This document shows, piece after piece, positions 1-5,182 of a stretch of 5,182 nt of DNA. Position numbers and translations under genes: made by a program. The first letter of the stretch is position 1; every line of letters begins with the position of its first letter. Origin of the DNA: Desulfotomaculum sp. (GTDB lineage Bacteria > Bacillota > Desulfotomaculia > Desulfotomaculales > Desulfohalotomaculaceae); the NCBI GenBank assembly GCA_021129815.1, contig JAJOKN010000084.1:1-5182 (forward strand), given 5' to 3'. The notes below the pieces were generated by a model. It was not told where the DNA came from and did no database searches. It saw nothing but the letters and a program-made list of their open reading frames with translations.

Positions 1-11
1 CTTTTTTTCAT
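1..11 (-). CDS. Possible first codons of a further operon gene, cut by the window edge
   Basis: The mqnC stop is embedded in an ATGA overlap: the minus strand reads ATG AAA AAA AG from 11 to 1, giving Met-Lys-Lys and then a codon starting AG or running off the edge. A four-base ATGA overlap and a Lys-rich N-terminus are common for coupled genes, and the pathway still needs mqnE, mqnB, mqnD, ubiX and a methyltransferase. No strong ribosome site precedes it and only three codons are visible, so this is tentative. Confidence 0.3.
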
Positions 12-1078
12 AAATACTTTACAATCCCATAACTCGGCATTCGCTGTGCTGGCTTAAAGCCTGCATTTTTTATACAGTAAACCATTTCATCAACAGAAGT
101 TCTATTAATCACTCCAGTAGCTCTCACTACGTTTTCCTCCAGCATAGTGCTGCCTAAATCATTTGCGCCAAAGCTTAAAGCTACAGCTGCAACTTTCATC
201 CCCTGCGTCACCCACGAAGCTTGAATATTCTTTATGTTATCCAAAACAAGCCTTGATAATGCAAGTGTCTTTAAGTATTCCACGCTGCCAGCCTCTTTGC
301 CACCTAGCTCCGTATTTTTAGGCTGAAAAGTCCACGGTATAAATGCAGTAAAGCCCTCTGTTTTATCTTGCAGCTCTCTTATTCTGATCATATGCAACAC
401 ACGCTCTTCATAAGTCTCAACATGTCCAAACATCATTGTAGCAGTTGTTTTCATGCCTAATTTATGCGCACATTCCATGACGTACATCCATTCCTTCCAT
501 GAAATCTTATTCGGGCTTATGATTTTTCTAACCCTGTCAACTAGTATTTCCGCGCCCCCGCCTGGTATAGAATCAAGCCCAGCTTCTTTTAGTTTAATCA
601 GCACTTCTTCAACAGAAAGCCCCGACTTCAAAGCCATATGCACTATCTCAGGCGGGGAGAAGGAATGGATATGTATGTCATAGCGTTCCTTTATGGATTT
701 TACTAAATCCAAATAATAATCAAGTCCTAGTTTGGGACTTAGTCCTCCTTGAATCAATACCGCCGTTCCACCTGCCGCAATTGTCTCTTCTATTTTTTTA
801 AAAATTTGCTCTTTATCCAAAACATAAGCATCTTTATCGCCTTCATCTTTCCAAAAGGCACAAAACTTGCATTTGCACAGGCAAACGTTTGTATAGTTTA
901 TATTTCTATCTATCACAAAAGTGACTACATCATCAGGATGCAGTTTTTCCCTGATAACATTTGCAGCTTGCGCTAAGAACAAAAAGCTGTCTTTAGAAGC
1001 CAAAAGCTGAACAGCTTCATCCAGCTCAAGCCTTCCACCACTTATTGCTTTTTCAATTAGCTCCAAATCAGTCGGCAC
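8..1078 (-). CDS. mqnC: Cyclic dehypoxanthinyl futalosine synthase MqnC (radical SAM)
   Basis: A 356-residue radical SAM enzyme that converts dehypoxanthine futalosine to its cyclic form in menaquinone biosynthesis. The 4Fe-4S site is the CX3CX2C motif with Cys66, Cys70 and Cys73, inside DRNINYTNVC...CKFCAF (57-75). An additional Cys68 lies between the first two ligands. Further landmarks are QGGLSPKL (110-117), HSFSPPEI (138-145), SIPGGGAEIL (170-179), TATMMFGHVET (212-222), FIPWTFQPKNTEL (246-258) and a C-terminal region including SFGANDLGSTMLEENV. The IDRNINYTN and SPPEI/SIPGGGAEIL blocks favour MqnC over its paralogue MqnE. Length is usual for the family. The start is GTG at 1078 with GGAGG 7 bases upstream; an ATG two bases earlier is out of frame. 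The gene overlaps mqnA by 11 bases and ends in TGA eight bases from the window edge. Confidence 0.95.
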   Translation of the reverse strand: MPTDLELIEKAISGGRLELDEAVQLLASKDSFLFLAQAANVIREKLHPDDVVTFVIDRNINYTNVCLCKCKFCAFWKDEGDKDAYVLDKEQIFKKIEETIAAGGTAVLIQGGLSPKLGLDYYLDLVKSIKERYDIHIHSFSPPEIVHMALKSGLSVEEVLIKLKEAGLDSIPGGGAEILVDRVRKIISPNKISWKEWMYVMECAHKLGMKTTATMMFGHVETYEERVLHMIRIRELQDKTEGFTAFIPWTFQPKNTELGGKEAGSVEYLKTLALSRLVLDNIKNIQASWVTQGMKVAAVALSFGANDLGSTMLEENVVRATGVINRTSVDEMVYCIKNAGFKPAQRMPSYGIVKYL

Positions 1079-1925
1079 ATTTTCCCCTCCAAATATTGAG
1101 CTTAACTCGCTTATCTATAAACCCGCTCTTATAAGCATAGTCATAAAACAAAAGAAGGCTATTTTGATATTCATCATTAAAACTATAGTTTAAAGTCTTT
1201 ATGTATTCTCTTAAGTAGCTTTTCGGCAATGCTGTCCTTTGCTTTGCAATTTCTATCACCGCATCCAACTGGTTTAATCCCTTTAATTTCGAGCACAGAA
1301 GCGCTTTTGACAAAAGCTCCACTGCTATTTCGTTGTTATCGGCAAAATCTTTGCGCACAACCCACAGAGCATATATCATCTTCGCTCCTGTAAAATGTTT
1401 CCATACCTCTCCTAAGTCCAGCACATACTTGGATCCATCTATTCCTTTATAATAAGCTTGCATGGCATCGTCGCCAATCAGCAAAAGCGCCTCTGCAGCT
1501 GGCGGTATATGCTGTAAATTAAAATTCACACTCATATATTTTACTTTTACATGATAATAATGTTCAAAGAGTATTTTTAGAAGCACCGTTGATGTTGCTG
1601 ATGCAGACGTTACAGCTACCGTTTTCCCATCCAACTCAGTGACGGGTACTCTGCTGAATAAAAATATGCTCCCCACTTTTCCATCTGAACTTATAGAAAT
1701 ATCAGGTAAAATATAACACTCATCACAATTGTGCGCATACTCTATCGAAGAAAGCGGTGTGACATCTAACTCTCCTGATAAAAATTTACTGTTGAGCTGT
1801 GAAGGCACACCTTTTGTTAATTGAACGTTTAACGAAAATTGATTTTCCTCTATGCATTCACTTAAAAAATTATAAACAGGAATGCAGTTTATATAATCAA
1901 CTTGCCCCAATCTGATAAGAGGCAT
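1068..1925 (-). CDS. mqnA: Chorismate dehydratase MqnA
   Basis: A 285-residue soluble enzyme with the periplasmic-binding-protein-like fold shared by MqnA and MqnD. It catalyses the first step of the futalosine route, chorismate to 3-[(1-carboxyvinyl)oxy]benzoate. The MqnA-type motifs are GQVDYIN (7-13), GVPSQLN (39-45), SSIEYA (59-64), ISSDGKVGSI (78-87), TSASATS (106-112), LIGDDA (149-154) and DLGEVWKHFTG (170-180). The opening motif and the SIEYA block distinguish it from MqnD. No signal peptide is present. I chose ATG at 1925, which overlaps the UbiA stop (TAATG) and has GGGAAGGA 8 bases upstream. The frame extends to a GTG at 1943, but that codon lies upstream of and next to the ribosome site, and the family motif begins right after the ATG. 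Cys67 and Cys70 form a CxxC in the substrate-binding part, which I do not associate with the family. The 3' end overlaps mqnC by 11 bases. Confidence 0.93.
   Translation of the reverse strand: MPLIRLGQVDYINCIPVYNFLSECIEENQFSLNVQLTKGVPSQLNSKFLSGELDVTPLSSIEYAHNCDECYILPDISISSDGKVGSIFLFSRVPVTELDGKTVAVTSASATSTVLLKILFEHYYHVKVKYMSVNFNLQHIPPAAEALLLIGDDAMQAYYKGIDGSKYVLDLGEVWKHFTGAKMIYALWVVRKDFADNNEIAVELLSKALLCSKLKGLNQLDAVIEIAKQRTALPKSYLREYIKTLNYSFNDEYQNSLLLFYDYAYKSGFIDKRVKLNIWRGKCAD
1084..1090 (-). promoter_or_regulatory. Ribosome binding site selecting the GTG start of mqnC
   Basis: GGAGGGG on the minus strand, inside the end of mqnA. The GGAGG core is 7 bases from the GTG at 1078. It supports the GTG start within the 11-base overlap. 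Confidence 0.65.
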
Positions 1926-2800
1926 TACATCAATCCTTCCCACAGTATATCTAAAAGCACAAACAAAAACATAATTATGCTTAAAATTCCGTTGAACTTA
2001 AAAAACGAAGCTGAACCTTTTTGTAAATCCTCTCTTACAAGCTTATGCTGATAAAACAATATCACAGCTGAAATGAATACTCCAGCAAGATAAATAATCC
2101 CTAGTTCCAACATAAAGCCTGTCAATGCAAACAAAAAAATCGCTAGAACGTGAAATACAAGAGATATAACAAGCGCTCTTTCAATGCCGAAACGCGCTGG
2201 TATGGAATAAATGCCGTATTTCCTATCAAAATCGTAGTCGCTGCACGCATAGATTATATCAAACCCTGCAACCCAAAACATAACTCCTAGTCCTAAAACT
2301 ATAATTGCTGTGCTAAAGCCGTCTGAAATAGCAACCCATGCACCTACAGGCGCAAGCGCTAAAGTCGCACCTAAAAACAGATGACAAAACCATGTAAACC
2401 GCTTGGTATATGGATAAAAAAACAGCATAAAGAGTGCTACTGGAAAGAGTTTAAGCGCAAGATTTGATAAATTTAAAGTAGCAAAAAACAAAAGCGCCAA
2501 GGATAAAAATGTATATATCCATACTGTGCGTAAGCCTATCAAACCTTTTGGCAAGGCTCTATTAGCTGTGCGCGGATTTTTAGCATCAATATGCCTATCA
2601 ATGATTCGGTTTAAACACATTGCTGCTGTTCTCGCACCGATCATTGCAAGTGTAATCCAGAATAAATCCCATGCTGAAGGAATGCTCTTTTCTACAAGCA
2701 GCGCTCCTATATAAGCAAATGGCAGTGCAAAAACAGTATGTTCAATTTTAATCATTTCTAAAAATATACGTGTATTTTTAATAAATCTTTTATAAACCAT
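1925..2800 (-). CDS. mqnP: UbiA-family prenyltransferase, menaquinone biosynthesis (MqnP role)
   Basis: A 291-residue polytopic membrane protein of the UbiA superfamily, which attaches an isoprenoid chain to an aromatic ring using polyprenyl diphosphate and Mg2+. The first Asp-rich motif is intact, NRIIDRHID at 64-72 (Asn64, Asp68, Asp72), followed by NPRTANRALP. The second is DIIYACSDYDFDRKYGIYSIP at about 181-201, with Asp181, Asp188 and Asp192. About eight or nine hydrophobic helices can be seen, near 22-36, 45-63, 92-108, 113-129, 138-157, 163-181, 208-230, 233-250 and 271-287. The length is normal for the family. Beside mqnA and mqnC, the likely acceptor is 1,4-dihydroxy-6-naphthoate, although the protein resembles 4-hydroxybenzoate prenyltransferases and may be labelled so. 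The ATG overlaps the UbiD 3' end by 11 bases with only a weak ribosome site (AAGTGG), so its translation probably depends on ribosomes finishing UbiD. Its TAA overlaps the mqnA ATG (TAATG). Confidence 0.92.
   Translation of the reverse strand: MVYKRFIKNTRIFLEMIKIEHTVFALPFAYIGALLVEKSIPSAWDLFWITLAMIGARTAAMCLNRIIDRHIDAKNPRTANRALPKGLIGLRTVWIYTFLSLALLFFATLNLSNLALKLFPVALFMLFFYPYTKRFTWFCHLFLGATLALAPVGAWVAISDGFSTAIIVLGLGVMFWVAGFDIIYACSDYDFDRKYGIYSIPARFGIERALVISLVFHVLAIFLFALTGFMLELGIIYLAGVFISAVILFYQHKLVREDLQKGSASFFKFNGILSIIMFLFVLLDILWEGLM
1934..1941 (-). promoter_or_regulatory. Ribosome binding site that decides the mqnA start
   Basis: GGGAAGGA on the minus strand, 8 bases before the ATG at 1925. It sits directly downstream of the alternative GTG (1943-1941), so it can serve only the ATG. 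It supports a 285-residue product rather than one of 291. Confidence 0.6.
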
Positions 2801-4232
2801 ATTGCTGCCACTTCTTATCTACCAGCTTTTTAATATCTTCTGTCATCTCAATAACATCAGGCCATTTCCTCTTGTGCCCTTCTTCTGGCCACTTTTTAGT
2901 AGCATCAATGCCCATCTTAGAACCGTAATGAGGCAGAGGTGAAGAATGGTCCAGTGCGTCAAGCGGACCTTCTACCATCATGACGTCGCGCTTTGGATCT
3001 ACGTTGTTAAAGACAAAAAACATCACTTCTGAAAAATTCTGAACATTTACATACTCATCTACAACAATTATTAGCTTTACCAAAGACATAAGCCCCATTC
3101 CCCACAGCGCACACATCACCTTCTTTGCCTGCCCTGGGTATCTCTTTTTAATGGATACTATAACGCAATTATGGAACGTGCCTTCAGGCGGCATATTTAA
3201 GTCCACAATTTCAGGTAGTTGCATCTTTATAAGCGGCAAAAAAATCCGTTCAGTAGCCTTCCCCATGAAATAATCTTCCTGTATGGGCCTTCCCACTATA
3301 GTAGCAGGATATATAGCATCTTTGCGATGAGTGATACATGTCACATTAAAAACAGGATAATGATCCTCTAAAGAATAGTACCCTGTGTGGTCGCCAAACG
3401 GCCCTTCTAATCTCATATCATTAGGATCAACATAACCTTCCAGCACTATTTCAGCATTAGCCGGTACTTCTATATCTACCGTTTCACACTTAACCATCTC
3501 TACTGACTGTTTTCTCAAAAAACCAGCTAAAATCATTTCATCCATTCCCGGTGGAAGCGGTGCAGTAGCGCTGTAAATAATCGCTGGATCTCCGCCCAAT
3601 GCCACTGCTACTTCTAGTCTGTCCGGTTTGATTGAATCCATGTGAGCCCTGCCCTGTTTATGTATATGCCAGTGCATACCTGTTTGAGTAGCATTGAATA
3701 CCTGCATGCGGTACATTCCTACGTTGCGCTTCTTAGTCTTAGGATCAACTGTAAACACAAGCGGCAGCGTTATAAACCTGCCGCCATCCTGCGGCCAACA
3801 CTTTAATATGGGAAACTTTGTGAGGTCAACATCTTTATCTTTAACTATTACTTCCTTTACCGGCCCATCTTTTACTCTTTTAGGCATAAAAGAAGCTAGC
3901 TGTGCTAATTTAGGGATAGCCTTTAACTTGTCCATAAGTCCGCCTTTTACTTCCGGCAGCTCCATAAAACTCATAATTTCTTTCCCAATGTCATCTAAAG
4001 AATTTACACCCAAAGCAAGCTCCATGCGCTCCATAGTTCCCATGAGGTTTGTAACAACAGGCATATCATAGCCTTTAACGTTCTCAAACAAAAGCGCAGG
4101 TCCCCCTGATTTTACCACTCTATCAGTTATCTCCGTTATTTCCAGCTCTGCGCTTACCTCTGTTTTTATTCTTTTCAACAAGCCTTTCTGTTCTAAGAAG
4201 CTTATGAACTCCCTTAAATCTTTATAAGCCAT
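2790..4232 (-). CDS. ubiD: UbiD-family decarboxylase, menaquinone biosynthesis (MqnL role)
   Basis: A 480-residue UbiD-family enzyme, full length for the family. These enzymes use prenylated FMN plus a divalent metal and K+ for reversible decarboxylation; in the futalosine pathway the expected substrate is prenylated 1,4-dihydroxy-6-naphthoate. Visible landmarks are an N-terminal region with GGPALLFENVKG (43-54), NVGMYRMQ (170-177) with Asn170 and Arg175, HWHIHKQG (187-194) with His191, ALGGDPA (211-217), DEMILAGFLR (231-240) with Glu232, and EGPFGDHTGYY (276-286). By alignment to the fungal Fdc and E. coli UbiD patterns I know, Asn170, His191 and Glu232 are the likely metal/cofactor ligands, and Arg175-Glu276-Asp281 the catalytic Arg-Glu-acid triad. 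The start ATG has AAGGGGG 11 bases upstream (4244-4250). The 3' end overlaps the UbiA gene by 11 bases. No UbiX, which supplies prenyl-FMN, is in the window. The substrate assignment rests on the neighbouring mqnA and mqnC; other UbiD proteins act on other aromatic acids. Confidence 0.93.
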   Translation of the reverse strand: MAYKDLREFISFLEQKGLLKRIKTEVSAELEITEITDRVVKSGGPALLFENVKGYDMPVVTNLMGTMERMELALGVNSLDDIGKEIMSFMELPEVKGGLMDKLKAIPKLAQLASFMPKRVKDGPVKEVIVKDKDVDLTKFPILKCWPQDGGRFITLPLVFTVDPKTKKRNVGMYRMQVFNATQTGMHWHIHKQGRAHMDSIKPDRLEVAVALGGDPAIIYSATAPLPPGMDEMILAGFLRKQSVEMVKCETVDIEVPANAEIVLEGYVDPNDMRLEGPFGDHTGYYSLEDHYPVFNVTCITHRKDAIYPATIVGRPIQEDYFMGKATERIFLPLIKMQLPEIVDLNMPPEGTFHNCVIVSIKKRYPGQAKKVMCALWGMGLMSLVKLIIVVDEYVNVQNFSEVMFFVFNNVDPKRDVMMVEGPLDALDHSSPLPHYGSKMGIDATKKWPEEGHKRKWPDVIEMTEDIKKLVDKKWQQYGL

Positions 4233-4240
4233 AAATTTCT

Positions 4241-4885
4241 CTACCCCCTTATCCGTTTTTTGCTATGCATTGTCAACTCTTGTAAAAAATTTTTAAACAA
4301 AAGAGGTGCATCTTCAATCAAGTGTTCCTTTAAAATTTTTAAATTGCTCACTTCTACGCTATAAATACCTTTCAACTTGCTCCACCTTCGCTTTAGCACT
4401 TCAAGTTTATACTCAAATATATCAGAATGTTTCATCAGCTTATCTTCTCTGTTTTCCAAAACAACTGCTATATCTATTATATCCCTTGTTTTTAAAACCT
4501 CAGCTCTGTAAAAAAACTTTTTAGCTATGATTTCCTCAGGAGTTTCCAAACGCATTTCTCTTTCCATTATTTGTCTTGGCATATAATACTTTTCAGTCAA
4601 GTGCGGTGCTATTATAAAATCTATTTCACCTTTAGAAAGTTTAAGTTTTAAAAAATTTGACGCCTCAACATAATCATTGATCTCAATTTCCACACTCAAC
4701 AATCTGGGTGTAAGCATAGTTAAGTATTGAGCATCTGACAAAAATATATCTATATCCTTGCTTTCTCTGTGGTCAAAATAGATCATCAAAGCCGTGCCGC
4801 CGCCAAGCGTCCATTCATCATACGGCACTTTAGCTGCATCTAACACAGCTATTGCTTTTTTCAAAAGCTCTTTCCATACATCCAT
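4241..4885 (-). CDS. AbiEii-like nucleotidyltransferase (type IV toxin-antitoxin toxin-like)
   Basis: A 214-residue protein of the DNA polymerase beta-like nucleotidyltransferase fold, AbiEii/MenT-like group. Counting from a TTG-encoded Met (subtract 1 for the ATG start), it shows the GGG-T-AL loop at 29-34, the HRESKDIDIF block at 40-49 with Asp45 and Asp47 as the metal-binding pair, a third carboxylate at Asp90 (GEIDF), and the family's C-terminal signatures ETPEEIIAKK (115-124) and KTRDIIDIA (133-141). All catalytic residues appear present, so it is probably active. Known relatives transfer NMPs, for example onto tRNA 3' ends, or act in phage abortive infection; the substrate here cannot be read from sequence. 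It is shorter than classical AbiEii (around 300 residues). The start is ambiguous: ATG at 4885 overlaps the preceding stop (TGATG), while TTG at 4888 lies 8 bases from the GAGGAG ribosome site at 4897-4902, against 11 for the ATG. The stop is 8 bases before the UbiD start. It could instead be a non-toxic housekeeping nucleotidyltransferase. Confidence 0.85.
   Translation of the reverse strand: MDVWKELLKKAIAVLDAAKVPYDEWTLGGGTALMIYFDHRESKDIDIFLSDAQYLTMLTPRLLSVEIEINDYVEASNFLKLKLSKGEIDFIIAPHLTEKYYMPRQIMEREMRLETPEEIIAKKFFYRAEVLKTRDIIDIAVVLENREDKLMKHSDIFEYKLEVLKRRWSKLKGIYSVEVSNLKILKEHLIEDAPLLFKNFLQELTMHSKKRIRG
4248..4276 (-). promoter_or_regulatory. Candidate sigma-A-type promoter ahead of the quinone genes
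   Basis: The minus strand has a perfect -35 hexamer TTGACA (4271-4276), a 17-base spacer and GATAAG (4248-4253) as -10, matching TATAAT at four of six positions. It lies inside the last codons of the nucleotidyltransferase gene. Initiation would fall near 4241, only about 9 bases before the UbiD ATG. Such a transcript would lack the AAGGGGG ribosome site at 4244-4250, so it would be almost leaderless for UbiD, though still useful for the downstream genes. The -35 is also simply Leu-Thr codons, so chance is possible. Confidence 0.35.
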
Positions 4886-5142
4886 CAAACAAAAAGCTCC
4901 TCAAGCTGTGGATTGTAGTAGTATTCTTTAACATAAGCTTCATAATATTCTTTCATTCTTTTATCAGATAAATTGTATTTAACAATAAATCTTTCTACAT
5001 CCTGTATCGGCACATCAGTAAAAAAATTAAAGATCTGAACTGCGTATTTTTTGTCAAACTGCATGTTCCTTATCATCTGTGCAAGCTTGTTCTCATCTAA
5101 AAGATTTGCAGTTTGAGCGTTTATGGTTGTGCTCACAGTCAC
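4885..5142 (-). CDS. Small protein of unknown function, candidate partner (antitoxin-like) of the downstream nucleotidyltransferase
   Basis: I do not recognise this 85-residue protein. It has no signal peptide or membrane segment and looks mostly helical, with likely helices at about residues 16-28, 31-41, 46-56 and 60-76. It is rich in aromatics: Tyr at 33, 56, 66, 67, 70, 74, 75 and 76 and Phe at 29, 38, 40, 41, 52 and 84, with a striking YYEAYVKEYYY stretch at 66-76 and an acidic tail (LEELF). The start is well bounded: an in-frame TAG lies directly upstream of the GTG at 5142, and an AGAGGTGA Shine-Dalgarno sits 6 bases before it. A second GTG at codon 3 is the only close alternative. The stop overlaps the ATG of the nucleotidyltransferase gene (TGATG), which implies coupled translation. 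By position it could be an antitoxin or regulatory partner, but no antitoxin domain such as the AbiEi winged helix is visible, so that role is inference. Confidence refers to it being a real gene. Confidence 0.75.
   Translation of the reverse strand: MTVSTTINAQTANLLDENKLAQMIRNMQFDKKYAVQIFNFFTDVPIQDVERFIVKYNLSDKRMKEYYEAYVKEYYYNPQLEELFV
4897..4902 (-). promoter_or_regulatory. Ribosome binding site of the nucleotidyltransferase gene
   Basis: GAGGAG on the minus strand, inside the 3' end of the 85-residue gene. The spacing is 8 bases to a TTG at 4888 and 11 to the ATG at 4885, so it leaves the exact start open by one codon. Confidence 0.55.
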
Positions 5143-5154
5143 CTAGAGTCACCT
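5137..5154. repeat. Two direct copies of AGGTGACT across a gene start
   Basis: On the minus strand AGGTGACT occurs at 5154-5147 and again at 5144-5137, ten bases apart centre to centre (one helical turn). The first copy contains most of the ribosome site and the second contains the GTG start of the 85-residue gene. It may be a small duplication or chance; no wider repeat surrounds it. Confidence 0.4.
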
Positions 5155-5156
5155 CT
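5149..5156 (-). promoter_or_regulatory. Ribosome binding site fixing the GTG start of the 85-residue gene
   Basis: AGAGGTGA on the minus strand, 6 bases before the GTG at 5142. It supports that start over the in-frame GTG two codons later. It overlaps one copy of a short AGGTGACT direct repeat. Confidence 0.6.
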
Positions 5157-5182
5157 CAATTTTTCAAATACCTCAATTCATT

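Noticed and set aside
453..976. Two plus-strand open frames of about 75 codons (453-683 and 749-976)
   Set aside because: Both are antisense to mqnC and mirror its coding; no family resemblance is visible in their translations.
8..1078. Assignment of the radical SAM gene as MqnE (aminofutalosine synthase)
   Set aside because: The IDRNINYTN, HSFSPPEI and SIPGGGAEIL blocks match MqnC rather than MqnE.
1925..1943. Longer MqnA starting at GTG 1943
   Set aside because: The GTG abuts the ribosome site from the wrong side, and the ATG at 1925 has good spacing and a TAATG junction.
2526..2714. 62-codon plus-strand open frame
   Set aside because: Antisense to the UbiA active-site region; an antisense shadow of a conserved gene.
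3694..4071. 125-codon open frame on the plus strand
   Set aside because: It lies wholly antisense to the UbiD gene, which has clear family motifs through this stretch; its translation is low-complexity Ser/Thr/Ile-rich with no recognisable domain.
4233..4300. Intrinsic terminator between the nucleotidyltransferase and UbiD genes
   Set aside because: There are A- and T-runs but no stem-loop followed by a U-tract on the minus strand, and the gap is only 8 bases.
4306..4524. 72-codon plus-strand open frame
   Set aside because: Antisense to the nucleotidyltransferase, with a Leu/Cys/Tyr-rich translation typical of a shadow frame.
5156..5182. Possible 3' end of an upstream minus-strand gene (frame ending NELRYLKN then TGA)
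   Set aside because: One frame is open to the window edge for eight codons, which is too short to distinguish from chance; sequence to the right is needed.

Overview
The window is a compact gene cluster read entirely on the minus strand, so transcription runs from the right edge to the left edge. The DNA is visibly AT-rich. Shine-Dalgarno sequences are mostly strong, GTG starts occur, and the genes abut or overlap. Together with menaquinone made by the futalosine route, this suggests a low-GC Gram-positive anaerobe, probably in the Clostridia or Thermoanaerobacterales. This placement is inference from gene content and base composition, not from a search.

Layout in transcription order. (1) 5142-4885: an unrecognised 85-residue, Tyr/Phe-rich helical protein. 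(2) 4885-4241: a small AbiEii-like nucleotidyltransferase whose ATG overlaps the stop codon of the 85-residue gene (TGATG). (3) 4232-2790: a UbiD-family prenylated-FMN decarboxylase. (4) 2800-1925: a UbiA-family membrane prenyltransferase. (5) 1925-1068: MqnA, chorismate dehydratase. (6) 1078-8: MqnC, the radical SAM cyclic dehypoxanthinyl futalosine synthase. At the left edge an ATGA overlap hints at a further gene starting with Met-Lys-Lys. There is no intergenic gap above 8 bases between 5142 and 8 and no intrinsic terminator, so the block looks like one transcription unit that continues past the left edge and may begin beyond the right edge.

Four of the genes fit one pathway. MqnA opens the futalosine pathway by dehydrating chorismate. 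MqnC closes the ring of dehypoxanthine futalosine. The UbiA protein (MqnP role) would prenylate 1,4-dihydroxy-6-naphthoate and the UbiD protein (MqnL role) would remove the carboxylate; a methyltransferase then finishes menaquinone. MqnE, MqnB, MqnD, the UbiX flavin prenyltransferase that makes prenyl-FMN, and the final methyltransferase are not in the window.

The least ordinary part is the first gene pair. An orphan small protein translationally coupled to an AbiEii-type nucleotidyltransferase has the architecture of a toxin-antitoxin module, yet it sits directly at the head of a housekeeping quinone operon. A good sigma-A-like promoter match inside the 3' end of the nucleotidyltransferase gene could let the quinone genes be transcribed separately. 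No mobile element, CRISPR array, tRNA, rRNA or riboswitch was seen.
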